Under the pieces are notes generated by a model. It was not told the DNA's origin, searched no databases, and saw nothing but the letters and a program-made list of their open reading frames with translations. Position numbers and translations under genes: made by a program. Of a DNA stretch of 23,077 nt, positions 14,301 through 20,711 are shown piece after piece. Source of the stretch: Treponema sp. GTDB lineage: Bacteria; Spirochaetota; Spirochaetia; Treponematales; Breznakiellaceae. Location: NCBI GenBank assembly GCA_031274565.1, contig JAISPY010000146.1:1-23077 (forward strand), read 5' to 3'. Within the stretch, counting starts at the first letter, position 1, and each line of letters begins with the position of its first letter.

Positions 14301-16100
14301 GCAGATGGGACCTGGACCCGGAGCGCCATCAAACAGGTCGCTTCAGGTCGTTTTGGGGTTACCAGTGAATACTTAGCCAATGCGGTGGAACTGCAAATCA
14401 AGATCGCCCAGGGCGCCAAGCCCGGAGAAGGAGGGCAGCTTCCAGGGCATAAGGTGGATGCCCTCATCGCCAAGACTCGGTATTCCACCCCCGGAGTTAC
14501 CCTCATAAGCCCGCCTCCCCATCATGACATCTACTCTATAGAAGATTTAGCGGAGCTTATCTTTGACCTTAAAAATGCCAATCCCTTCGCCCGGATCAGT
14601 GTGAAGCTTGTATCTGAAAGCGGGGTGGGGACCGTGGCCGCCGGGGTTGCCAAGGCCCATGCGGACAACATCCTCATCTCCGGTTACGACGGCGGAACTG
14701 GGGCAAGCCCCCAGAGCAGCATACGTCACGCTGGGCTTCCCTGGGAAATCGGTCTTGCGGAGACCCATCAGGTTTTGGTACGCAACGGCCTGCGGGGCCG
14801 GGTACGGCTGCAAACCGACGGGCAGCTCAAAACCGGCCGGGATATGGTGATTGCGGGGATGCTGGGGGCCGAAGAATTCGGCTTCGGCACCTCGACCCTC
14901 ATTGTCTTAGGCTGTGTGATGATGCGTAAATGTCACGAGAACACCTGTCCCATGGGGGTTGCCACCCAGGACCCGACTCTCCGGGCCCGGTTTTCCGGTA
15001 AGCGCGAATACCTCATCAACTACTTCCGGTTTATCGCGGAAGAGACCCGAGAAATCATGGCCTCCCTGGGGTTCCGGCGCTTTGATGAACTCATCGGTAG
15101 ACCGGACCTGCTGCAAGAACGACGGAGCGGGAAGCCTAAGTCTGCGGCGGTGGATCTTTCCCGGATCCTCTACAAGGCCGAAGGCCCTGCGGATCTGCCG
15201 GGGGGAAGGGAAACCCACTGTGTACAGGATCAGATCCACCAGATTACGGACGTGCTGGATCGGAAGCTCATCGACCAGTGCCTGGCGGCTCTGGACATGA
15301 AGATCCCCACAGCCCTGCAATTTCCCATCCGCAATACCGACCGAGCAGTGGGGGCCATGCTCTCCTACGAGGTATCCAAACGCTTTGGCGGTCAGGGCTT
15401 GCCTGAGAATTTCGTTACGGTGGACTTTTCTGGGTCTGCGGGGCAGAGTTTCGGGGCCTTCCTTGCCAAGGGCATCACTTTTCGGGTGGCTGGGGACACC
15501 AACGACTACTTGGGAAAGGGGCTGTCCGGAGGCCGCATCGTGGTGGCTCCACCGCTGGGTTCTTCCTTCAAAACCGAGGAGAACATCATCGTGGGGAACA
15601 CGGTGCTCTACGGCGCTACTTCCGGGGAGCTGTACGCCGCTGGGGTCGCCGGGGAACGGTTCTGTGTTCGCAATTCCGGGGCCATAGCGGTGGTGGAAGG
15701 TGCAGGGGATCACTGCGCCGAGTACATGACCGGGGGCAAGCTCATTGTCCTGGGCAAGGTGGGCCGGAATTTTGCCGCTGGTATGTCCGGGGGCATCGCC
15801 TACGTGTTGGACCGGGCGGGGAACTTCGAGTTCTTCTTGAACAAAGGTATGGTGGAGCTATCTGGGCTGGACAACGAGGAAGACGAAACTTTTGTCAAAG
15901 CTACCATTGCGAAACATATCTACTGGACCGGTTCGGTCTATGCTACGGGTATCCTGGAACGATGGGCTGATTTCAGGCCTCGGTTCATCAAGGTGTTGCC
16001 TGTGGAATACAAATGGGCCTTGCAGCAGATGAAGCTGGCGGAACTGGACCGGAAGCTCTTTGAGATTCGGGAGAAGGAGGAACTTACCGAGCGGGCCTAA
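11379..16100 (+). CDS. gltB: Glutamate synthase, large (alpha) subunit
   Basis: GltB hydrolyses glutamine and transfers the ammonia to 2-oxoglutarate to give glutamate. The 1573-residue product has an N-terminal class II amidotransferase domain whose nucleophile is probably C29 (DSCGIGF) after loss of a short propeptide. A central domain follows. The FMN-binding synthase domain begins near residue 930 (MSFGSISREAHETIA, then GEGGQLPGHKV). The [3Fe-4S] cysteines lie near 1180-1190 (CVMMRKCHENTCPMG), and a C-terminal GXGXG helix domain near 1300-1540 (GGRIVVAPP, TGGKLIVLGKVGRNFAAGMSGG). It is somewhat longer than E. coli GltB (about 1486), partly through a Ser/Thr/Gly linker near 612-632. GAAGGAG precedes the ATG. 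No gltD is present in the window, so the small subunit must be elsewhere or replaced. Confidence 0.96.
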   Translation: MGEHEEGVDQGPQSLNRGLYRQEDEHDSCGIGFVADIKGRASHRMVERGLEVLKRMEHRGAESADNKTGDGSGILVQIPHDYYKKVIPALPPAGTYGTGLAFLSGPKTDKTAAEHRSMILDLIAETAERVGFKPPLWRDVPVTQDAAGAIARSVEPAVKQLVLVPQDVGTASRAAGEGVTELELSLYLFRKKLEKALAADQSGASVYFPSLSSRTIVYKGMLMPSQLAAYYPELEDGEVKSAVALVHSRFSTNTFPNWPLAQPFRLVAHNGEINTIKGNRFWMQAREALFAHPRFGQDLQDLLPVIEPDKSDSASFDNVLELLVMSGRSLPHALMMLIPESWNDKNPIPQTLKDFYAYQACMMEPWDGPASLVFCDGRYVGGTLDRNGLRPSRYTITKDDLIVMASETGVQDFDPPEVAYKGRLLPGKLLLVDLKEGRIIPDEEVKAEVYQKKPYTLWTKQILTLHQESEPELSPAWSSSQTLFMERAAGYTREDQERLLIPMIETGQEPASSMGTDTPLAVFSDQSQRVYGYFKQVFAQVTNPPIDSIREDLVMTLTSFVGPQENLLDETEAHCRRIKVLNPILTPGDLARLKALKPEVFRSRTLDATFYVASFTSDSSTSGSSAAGSTPSLESALSRLVAEAVQAIREGVSLVILSDRASLVPEAGRCGVPALLAVGAVHHGLIREGLRMRGSIIIESAEPREIMHFALLFGYGADLVVPYGALASIVAICRGPERNRVGDYAHAGKQYLKGLQKAMLKVMSKMGTSTLRSYRGAQVFEAIGLGDTVIATCFRGTVSRIQGAGFPELEAEAVAAYQTAREAHAQTGDTFSESDPVPQLLPGAGQYRWRKNGEKHAWNPETIHLLQWAVRTGDFAKFQQFSTSVNGFNQNPHVIRGLLDFAPLGTVKGGPAGPVPLDEVEGAGAIMKRFTTGAMSFGSISREAHETIAAAMNSIQGRSNSGEGGENPERFPIRADGTWTRSAIKQVASGRFGVTSEYLANAVELQIKIAQGAKPGEGGQLPGHKVDALIAKTRYSTPGVTLISPPPHHDIYSIEDLAELIFDLKNANPFARISVKLVSESGVGTVAAGVAKAHADNILISGYDGGTGASPQSSIRHAGLPWEIGLAETHQVLVRNGLRGRVRLQTDGQLKTGRDMVIAGMLGAEEFGFGTSTLIVLGCVMMRKCHENTCPMGVATQDPTLRARFSGKREYLINYFRFIAEETREIMASLGFRRFDELIGRPDLLQERRSGKPKSAAVDLSRILYKAEGPADLPGGRETHCVQDQIHQITDVLDRKLIDQCLAALDMKIPTALQFPIRNTDRAVGAMLSYEVSKRFGGQGLPENFVTVDFSGSAGQSFGAFLAKGITFRVAGDTNDYLGKGLSGGRIVVAPPLGSSFKTEENIIVGNTVLYGATSGELYAAGVAGERFCVRNSGAIAVVEGAGDHCAEYMTGGKLIVLGKVGRNFAAGMSGGIAYVLDRAGNFEFFLNKGMVELSGLDNEEDETFVKATIAKHIYWTGSVYATGILERWADFRPRFIKVLPVEYKWALQQMKLAELDRKLFEIREKEELTERA

Positions 16101-16225
16101 GAAGTCATGTTTCCGCATGGATGCGAGGCGTTGATTCGGGTATTGACTCGCATCCGGTATATACCGGATACTATCTGAGGCAGTTCCAAAAGGTCAGATT
16201 TTGGAAGCAGCACATCTTATTGACA
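16101..16225. other. Spacer after gltB with inverted repeats
   Basis: ggatgcgag (16119-16127) and ctcgcatcc (16147-16155) form a 9-bp inverted pair with a 19-base loop that may end the gltB transcript, without a T-run. It abuts the palindrome at 16152-16169. Confidence 0.45.
16143..16172 (+). promoter_or_regulatory. Weak promoter candidate for the thiamine operon containing an 18-base palindrome
   Basis: TTGACT (16143-16148) and GATACT (16167-16172) are 18 bases apart. The spacer contains atccggtatataccggat (16152-16169), an exact palindrome suited to a dimeric repressor. TTGACA at 16220 is better as a -35 but has no -10 at the right distance. The assignment is tentative. Confidence 0.35.
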
Positions 16226-16326
16226 GTTTATGCAGGGGAGCTGGAACCGTCCGGCTGAGAACAAGCAGAGTGGAGCTTGGTACCCTTGAACCTGATCCGG
16301 GTAATGCCGGCGGAGGGAAATGAAAC
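16226..16326 (+). ncRNA. TPP (THI-box) riboswitch aptamer
   Basis: The conserved core words are in order and correctly spaced: GGGGAGC and GGCTGAGA (ending at 16260) for the pyrimidine-sensing arm; a P3 stem-loop caagc...gcttg; then ACCCTTGAACCTGATCCGGGTAATGCCGGCGGAGGGAAA (in pieces, 16282-16320). Weak closing pairs gttt/aaac bracket it. The genes that follow encode thiamine-binding and thiamine-precursor transport proteins, the standard regulon of this element. Confidence 0.95.
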
Positions 16327-16334
16327 GGTACCCC

Positions 16335-16366
16335 AATCCGCAGGATTTCCCTGCGGATTTTTTTTT
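16335..16366 (+). terminator. Riboswitch expression-platform terminator
   Basis: aatccgcagg and cctgcggatt are exact 10-bp reverse complements with loop atttc, running into nine T residues. It lies nine bases after the aptamer, so binding of thiamine pyrophosphate probably favours this hairpin and stops transcription before the operon. Confidence 0.9.
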
Positions 16367-16553
16367 AGTGCGCCCGCATGGTCAGTAACGGGGTGGCGCA
16401 GGTTCGCTACACCCTGGGTAGGAGGAAGGGGCGGACCGTTGGTCTGATGGGACCCATGAAATGGATACATCGAACCGCCCAGTACGCCGGGTGGGGTTGA
16501 GCGGACAGCCGCTTCAATTTTTTCTATTTTTTTCTCTACTTAAGGAGGTATGT
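16367..16553. other. Leader between riboswitch terminator and first thiamine gene
   Basis: About 190 bases with no convincing gene. It is GC-rich with several short inverted words (atggg-a-cccat, gcgg-acag-ccgc), then a pyrimidine tract ttttttctatttttttctct, then AAGGAGG (16542-16548). The open frame from ATG 16461 adds 31 residues that do not resemble the thiamine-binding family. Confidence 0.5.
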
Positions 16554-16859
16554 ATGAAACAGCCTGAGGCGAGTCTTGCCATTCAGGTGTTGCCGAAAAC
16601 GGCAAGTGGGGATGAGGTGATCCGTATGGTGGATGCGGTGATTGCCTACATCAAAAGTACCGGGCTTCCCCGATTTGTAGGGCCTTTCGAGACCACCGTG
16701 GAGGGGGATTTTGACCGGCTTTGTGAAATCGCCAAGGAGTGCCAGCGGATCTGTATCCGTGAGGGGGCGGAAAGCGTCTCAACCTATATGAAGATGGCCT
16801 ATAACCCTACCGAAGGGGTCTGGTCCATTGAGCAAAAGGTCGCCAAGCACCATGGGTAG
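16554..16859 (+). CDS. Thiamine-binding protein, MTH1187/YkoF type (DUF77)
   Basis: The 101-residue product matches small thiamine-binding proteins of the MTH1187 family: an N-terminal strand (ASLAIQVLP), a helix (VIRMVDAVIAYIKSTGLP), then VGPFETTVEGDFDRLCEIAKECQRICIREGAESVSTYMKM. Such proteins bind thiamine or hydroxymethylpyrimidine-type ligands in the cytoplasm and recur in operons with ThiXYZ transporters. The ATG at 16554 is chosen for the strong AAGGAGG five bases upstream; an earlier in-frame ATG at 16461 has no ribosome site. Its last eight bases overlap the permease start, and the TPP riboswitch upstream fixes the pathway. Confidence 0.88.
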   Translation: MKQPEASLAIQVLPKTASGDEVIRMVDAVIAYIKSTGLPRFVGPFETTVEGDFDRLCEIAKECQRICIREGAESVSTYMKMAYNPTEGVWSIEQKVAKHHG

Positions 16860-17691
16860 CAACCGGCCCTCCTGGATAGGCATCCTGGCTCTGGTCCTGC
16901 TCTGGCAGGGAATCAGCGCGGCGGGTCTTGTTCCGCCCTATATGCTGCCCGGTCCGTTCCAGGTAGGCGCGGCTTTTGTCCGGGATCGTTCTCTCCTCAT
17001 GGGGCACCTGGGCCATACCCTGTTCGAGGCTGCCGGTGGGCTTTTGCTGGCAGTGGCCGCGGCTTTTTTACTGGCCCTCGGGATGGACGCGAAACCCGTC
17101 CTGAAAGCCGCGGTCATGCCGGTACTCCTGCTCACCCAAACCGTACCGGCCATTGCGCTGGCCCCCCTGTTGGTGCTCTGGCTGGGTTACGGCGTAGCGC
17201 CGAAGATCACCCTGGTATTTCTCACCTGTTTCTTTCCCCTGACCATAGGGCTGTTGGACGGGTTTGCCCAGGCGGATACCGACGCCATCCGGCTCCTGCA
17301 ATCCATGGGGGCAAACCGGGTTCAGCTCTACTGGTACATCAAATTCCCCGGCGCACTGGCCGCATTTTTTTCAGGCTTAAAAATTGCAAGCGCCTATTCC
17401 ATTGTGGGCGCGGTGATCTCCGAATGGCTGGGGGGAAACGCGGGTCTGGGGGTTTATATGACCCGGGTACGAAAATCCTATTCATTTGACAAAATGTTCG
17501 CGGTGATTCTGCTCGTGGCGGTTTTGAGCCTGGGGCTGCTGAAACTGGTGGAACTGCTGGAACGCCGGGCCATGCCCTGGATGGCTAGGGAAGCACTGAT
17601 TTATTCAATCAAGAATAAATCAGTGCTTCCTTTAATGTGGTTTTTCGCAGTTTTCCGCAGGAAAACGAGAAAAACAATAGGGCAACGCTGA
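16852..17691 (+). CDS. thiX: ABC transporter permease, ThiX-like, with repeat-derived C-terminus
   Basis: This is the membrane component of an importer for thiamine precursors, probably N-formyl-4-amino-5-aminomethyl-2-methylpyrimidine or thiamine itself. The 279-residue product has about six hydrophobic helices and the binding-protein-dependent permease loop SMGANRVQLYWYIKFPGALAAFF (in part, near 155-177), which docks with the ATPase. The ATG at 16852 is preferred over the in-frame TTG at 16828 because the longer form would begin deep inside the preceding gene. The family-like part ends about residue 245 (ELLERRAMPWMA). The remaining 34 residues are encoded by palindromic repeats, and the TGA itself lies inside a hairpin, so this tail is probably not ancestral. 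Confidence 0.88.
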   Translation: MGSNRPSWIGILALVLLWQGISAAGLVPPYMLPGPFQVGAAFVRDRSLLMGHLGHTLFEAAGGLLLAVAAAFLLALGMDAKPVLKAAVMPVLLLTQTVPAIALAPLLVLWLGYGVAPKITLVFLTCFFPLTIGLLDGFAQADTDAIRLLQSMGANRVQLYWYIKFPGALAAFFSGLKIASAYSIVGAVISEWLGGNAGLGVYMTRVRKSYSFDKMFAVILLVAVLSLGLLKLVELLERRAMPWMAREALIYSIKNKSVLPLMWFFAVFRRKTRKTIGQR

Positions 17692-17754
17692 TTAGCGTCA
17701 AGTTAATCAGCGTTGCCCTAGAGGTCTTGCGAAACCCGGGTGGTTTCGTAAGAC
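17587..17754. repeat. Block of four consecutive hairpins
   Basis: Hairpin 1: ggaagcactgatttattc (17589-17606) with gaataaatcagtgcttcc (17613-17630), 18 bp perfect, loop aatcaa. Hairpin 2: gttttcc-gca-ggaaaac (17650-17666) with outer tttttc/gaaaaa pairing. Hairpin 3: tagggcaacgctgatta (17678-17694) with taatcagcgttgcccta (17704-17720), 17 bp perfect. Hairpin 4: gtcttgcgaaacc (17724-17736) with ggtttcgtaagac (17742-17754), one G-T mismatch. Arms of 1 and 3 are related (AGGGAAGCACTGATT / AGGGCAACGCTGATT). Confidence 0.8.
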
Positions 17755-17781
17755 GTATACTTAAACAATAAGGAATTGAAC

Positions 17782-18756
17782 ATGAGAACGATTTTTAATG
17801 GGGGTATGGCCGCCTTGCTGGTCATGGTTCTGGGGAGCTGCGGAGGACGGACGCAGGGGACCGGTGAAATCCGGGTGGTGCTGGACTGGACGCCGAACAC
17901 CAACCATACGGGCTTGTATGTTGCCCTGGAAAAGGGCTATTTTGCCGAAGAAGGGCTGAAGGTTCGTATCCTCCAGCCGCCGGAAGACGGCGCCCTGGTA
18001 CTCTTAGCCGCAGGGAACGCCGAATTTGCGGTGGACTTCCAGGAGTCCCTGGGGCCTGCGCTTGCGCGAAAGGATCCGCTCCCGGTAACTGCCGTAGCGG
18101 CCATCATCAGCCATAATACCAGCGGCATCATGTCTCTGGCCTCAAGGGGCATACGCCGTCCCCAAGACCTGGCAGGAAAGCGCTTTGCCTCGTGGGAGAC
18201 CCCCCTGGTTACTGCGGTAATCCGGAATATAGTCGAAGGAGACGGGGGAGACTTTTCCGCGGTCCAGATGATCCCCAATGCCGCCACCGACGCTTTTTCC
18301 GCCCTGGCAACCGATGTGGACGCCATCTGGATCTACTATGCCTGGGACGGTATTGCCGCGGAGATCCAGGGTCTTGACATAGGTTACTTGGATTTCGGAA
18401 GGATCAATCCGATTTTTGACTTCTACACGCCCATCCTGGTTACCAACACCGCCTATGCCGCAGCCAAGCCAGAGGAACTTAGAAAATTCCTCCGCAGTCT
18501 CAGCCGGGGCTACGGTTTTGCCATGGAAAATCCCGCGGAAGCCGCGGAGATCCTCCTCAAGCACGCCCCCGAACTGGACCGGACCCTGGTGATCCGCAGC
18601 CAAGAATACCTGGCGGCTCAATACCAGGCAGACGCGCCTCGGTGGGGTGAGATAGACCAAGCCCGCTGGGATAGGTTCTACGGCTGGATGTTTGAACAGG
18701 GTATCCTGGAACAGGACATCCGGGGCCAGGGCTTCACCAATACCTATTTACCCTAA
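17782..18756 (+). CDS. thiY: Thiamine-precursor-binding lipoprotein, ThiY/NMT1 family
   Basis: This is the extracytoplasmic substrate-binding component of the ThiXYZ importer. From the ATG at 17782 the 324-residue product has a lipoprotein signal with lipobox LGSC and lipidated C20. The NMT1-like domain starts with VVLDWTPNTNHTGLYVALEKGYF, a signature of pyrimidine-precursor binding proteins. Later segments GEDGAL-like PPEDGALVLLAAG, SWETP and WIYYAWDG also fit the family. AAGGA lies seven bases before the ATG; an in-frame TTG six bases upstream is less likely. The gene follows the hairpin block, so read-through or a separate start may set its level. Exact ligand within the thiamine pathway is inferred. 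Confidence 0.93.
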   Translation: MRTIFNGGMAALLVMVLGSCGGRTQGTGEIRVVLDWTPNTNHTGLYVALEKGYFAEEGLKVRILQPPEDGALVLLAAGNAEFAVDFQESLGPALARKDPLPVTAVAAIISHNTSGIMSLASRGIRRPQDLAGKRFASWETPLVTAVIRNIVEGDGGDFSAVQMIPNAATDAFSALATDVDAIWIYYAWDGIAAEIQGLDIGYLDFGRINPIFDFYTPILVTNTAYAAAKPEELRKFLRSLSRGYGFAMENPAEAAEILLKHAPELDRTLVIRSQEYLAAQYQADAPRWGEIDQARWDRFYGWMFEQGILEQDIRGQGFTNTYLP

Positions 18757-18770
18757 GGGATGAGGGAACC

Positions 18771-19514
18771 GTGGAGCCGCTTTTTTCCTGCGAAGGGATC
18801 ACCAAATGCTATGATGGACTGCCGGTAGTGCGGAACATCGACCTGGAACTCTTCCCAGGAGGCTTTATATCCCTTTTGGGACCTTCCGGGGTGGGTAAAA
18901 CCACCCTCTTTAACGTCCTTGCAGGGGTGGACTCCCCGGACGCAGGTCGGGTGCTGCTTGCCGGAGAGGACATTACCGGCATATCCGGCAGGGTCAGCTA
19001 TATGCTGCAAAAGGATCTGCTCCTGGAATACCGTACGGTCCTGGACAACGTGATCCTGCCCCTCCTGATCCGGGGAACCGCGCGAGCGGAAGCCCGCCGA
19101 TACAGCGCTGCTTTTTTCCCCCAGTTCGGTCTTGAGGGGTATGAAGCCAAGTACCCCCGGGAACTTTCCGGGGGCATGCGCCAGCGGGCTGCCCTCTTGC
19201 GGACCTGTATGATGCAAAACCCGGTTATCCTCCTGGACGAACCCTTCTCCGCGCTCGATGCCATCACCCGGCTTCGTATGCACCGCTGGTACGGTGATAT
19301 CGCCGCTCAGATGGGGCTTTCCACGATTTTTATTACCCATGATGTGGATGAGGCCCTGAGCCTTTCAGATCAGGTATATATCCTGAACTGTAAGCCTGGG
19401 GAAATAACCCATAGCTTTGCCATTCTTCCCCCAAGGCCCCGGGAAAAGGACTTCTCCTCCTCGCTGGAATGTGCCACCTATAAAAAGAACATCCTAGAAG
19501 CCATCGGCCTTTGA
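18771..19514 (+). CDS. thiZ: ABC transporter ATP-binding protein, ThiZ-like
   Basis: This ATPase powers the thiamine-precursor importer. The 247-residue product has Walker A GPSGVGKTT (37-45), Q-loop near YMLQKD, signature LSGGMRQR (about 131-138), Walker B VILLDEPF and the switch histidine in FITHDVDEAL. It is most like the nitrate/sulfonate/taurine-type ATPases that serve NMT1-family binding proteins. The GTG start at 18771 has GAGGGA closely upstream and lies 14 bases after the lipoprotein stop, so it is the last gene of the riboswitch-controlled operon. Confidence 0.93.
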   Translation: MEPLFSCEGITKCYDGLPVVRNIDLELFPGGFISLLGPSGVGKTTLFNVLAGVDSPDAGRVLLAGEDITGISGRVSYMLQKDLLLEYRTVLDNVILPLLIRGTARAEARRYSAAFFPQFGLEGYEAKYPRELSGGMRQRAALLRTCMMQNPVILLDEPFSALDAITRLRMHRWYGDIAAQMGLSTIFITHDVDEALSLSDQVYILNCKPGEITHSFAILPPRPREKDFSSSLECATYKKNILEAIGL

Positions 19515-19521
19515 TACCCAG

Positions 19522-19573
19522 GGTGTAAGGAGCGGGGAGCTGTTTTCGCTTCCATACCCGCTCCGCTTACACC
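19522..19573. terminator. Hairpin between convergent thiZ and rubrerythrin genes
   Basis: ggtgtaaggagcggg (19522-19536) pairs with cccgctccgcttacacc (19557-19573) with a two-base bulge. It stands between two converging genes and probably stops transcription from both sides; T-runs are weak. Confidence 0.6.
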
Positions 19574-19598
19574 ACCACGCAAACCCGCTACTCAGGGC

Positions 19599-20141
19599 TT
19601 AGTAGTTTTCAGCTTTGATCTGAAAATACCCCTGGGGATGTTTACAGACCGGACAGAGGTCAGGGCTTTGCTTGCCAATCACGATATGTCCGCAATTACT
19701 GCATTGCCATATCGTATCCCCTTCACGGGAAAACACCAGACCTTGCTCGATATTAGCCAGGAGCTTGCGGTACCGCTGTTCATGCTCTTTTTCAATGGCG
19801 CCCACCAGGGAAAAAAGCGTGGCGATCTGGGGGAACCCTTCTTCTTTTGCCTCCCGTGCAAAGGCCGCATACATATCGGTCCATTCGTAGTTTTCCCCTG
19901 TCGCGGCATCCTTGAGGTTGGTAATCGTATCCGGTACCGCATCCCCATGAAGCAGCTTGAACCATATCTTGGCGTGCTCTTTTTCTTGCTCTGCGGTCTC
20001 TCTGAAGAGGGCGCCTATCTGGTTATAGCCCTCCTTTTCCGCCTTGGAAGCGTAATAGGTGTACTTATTCCGGGCCTGGGACTCTCCGGCAAAAGCCGCC
20101 TGCAAATTCTGTTCCGTCTTGGATCCTTTTAATTCAGCCAT
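19599..20141 (-). CDS. rbr: Rubrerythrin
   Basis: Rubrerythrin is a cytoplasmic peroxidase that protects anaerobes against hydrogen peroxide. The 180-residue product has the four-helix diiron domain with E20 (AGES), the ETAEQEKEH motif with E53 and H56, and IEKEHEQRY near residue 115. A C-terminal rubredoxin domain has CSNCG and CPVC cysteine pairs. Length is normal for the family. GAGAGGA precedes the ATG by a few bases. It appears to be a single-gene unit with its own promoter, converging on thiZ. Confidence 0.96.
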   Translation of the reverse strand: MAELKGSKTEQNLQAAFAGESQARNKYTYYASKAEKEGYNQIGALFRETAEQEKEHAKIWFKLLHGDAVPDTITNLKDAATGENYEWTDMYAAFAREAKEEGFPQIATLFSLVGAIEKEHEQRYRKLLANIEQGLVFSREGDTIWQCSNCGHIVIGKQSPDLCPVCKHPQGYFQIKAENY

Positions 20142-20187
20142 AGTTTCCTCTCTACTATAATGAATGAGTAAATATTAAATCGCTAAT

Positions 20188-20216
20188 AGTATAGAGCATT
20201 TCCTTCAAGTACGCAA
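20188..20216 (-). promoter_or_regulatory. Candidate rubrerythrin promoter
   Basis: Read on the minus strand, TTGCGT and TATACT are separated by 17 bases. The -10 matches five of six positions; the -35 is weak. The leader to the ATG would be about 40 bases. No PerR-type palindrome is obvious. Confidence 0.45.
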
Positions 20217-20318
20217 GCCGCGACGTGCTCCCGCCCAAAACCTAAGCACCGGCGGCTTGTTACCGTCAGTGAACGCTCGCGCATCTTGCTAGACATACCA
20301 TACTGGAGCCGGGGATTC

Positions 20319-20711
20319 TCATATCCGTGGTCTATCAGGACTCGTTTCCAAGATCACCACGGCAATGGCATTGTCCCGCTCGTGGGTAAGGGAGAGATGC
20401 ACGCGATTGGCGCCGCTGCGTTCCAAGGCGCTCAGGGCGGTGCCGAAGAGTTGTATCTCCGGCCTGCCGTTGTGCTGATTGACCACCAGGATATCCTTGA
20501 GTACGATGTCCGCCAACCCCGTGCCCAGGGCCTTCCCAAAGGCTTCTTTCGCGGCAAATCGGGCCGCCAAGGACAAGGTCGCACCGCTCCCCCGGGACAG
20601 GGCGGTACGCAGTTCATCCGGGTGAAAATACCGTTCCAATAACCCGGGAATCCTCTGCCACCGTTCCAGCCGATACCCATGGACCACATCCACCCCGATA
20701 CCGATGATCAT
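20319..20711 (-). CDS. acpS: Holo-acyl-carrier-protein synthase
   Basis: AcpS transfers the 4'-phosphopantetheine group from coenzyme A to apo-acyl carrier protein. The 130-residue product shows the family motifs GIGVDVV at residues 4-10 with the metal-binding aspartate, and RFAAKEAFGKALG near residue 51-63 with the catalytic glutamate. The SLTHERDNAIAVVIL segment closes the fold. The ATG shares four bases with the cdaR stop (ATGA on the minus strand), so it is the last gene of the cdaA operon. Confidence 0.95.
   Translation of the reverse strand: MIIGIGVDVVHGYRLERWQRIPGLLERYFHPDELRTALSRGSGATLSLAARFAAKEAFGKALGTGLADIVLKDILVVNQHNGRPEIQLFGTALSALERSGANRVHLSLTHERDNAIAVVILETSPDRPRI

Noticed and set aside
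16220..16225. TTGACA as -35 of the thiamine operon
   Set aside because: No -10-like hexamer occurs 16-18 bases downstream, and transcription from there would cut away the 5' side of the TPP aptamer.
16461..16553. N-terminal extension of the thiamine-binding protein from ATG 16461
   Set aside because: The 31 added residues do not fit the family and pass through the pyrimidine tract and the strong AAGGAGG of the start at 16554.
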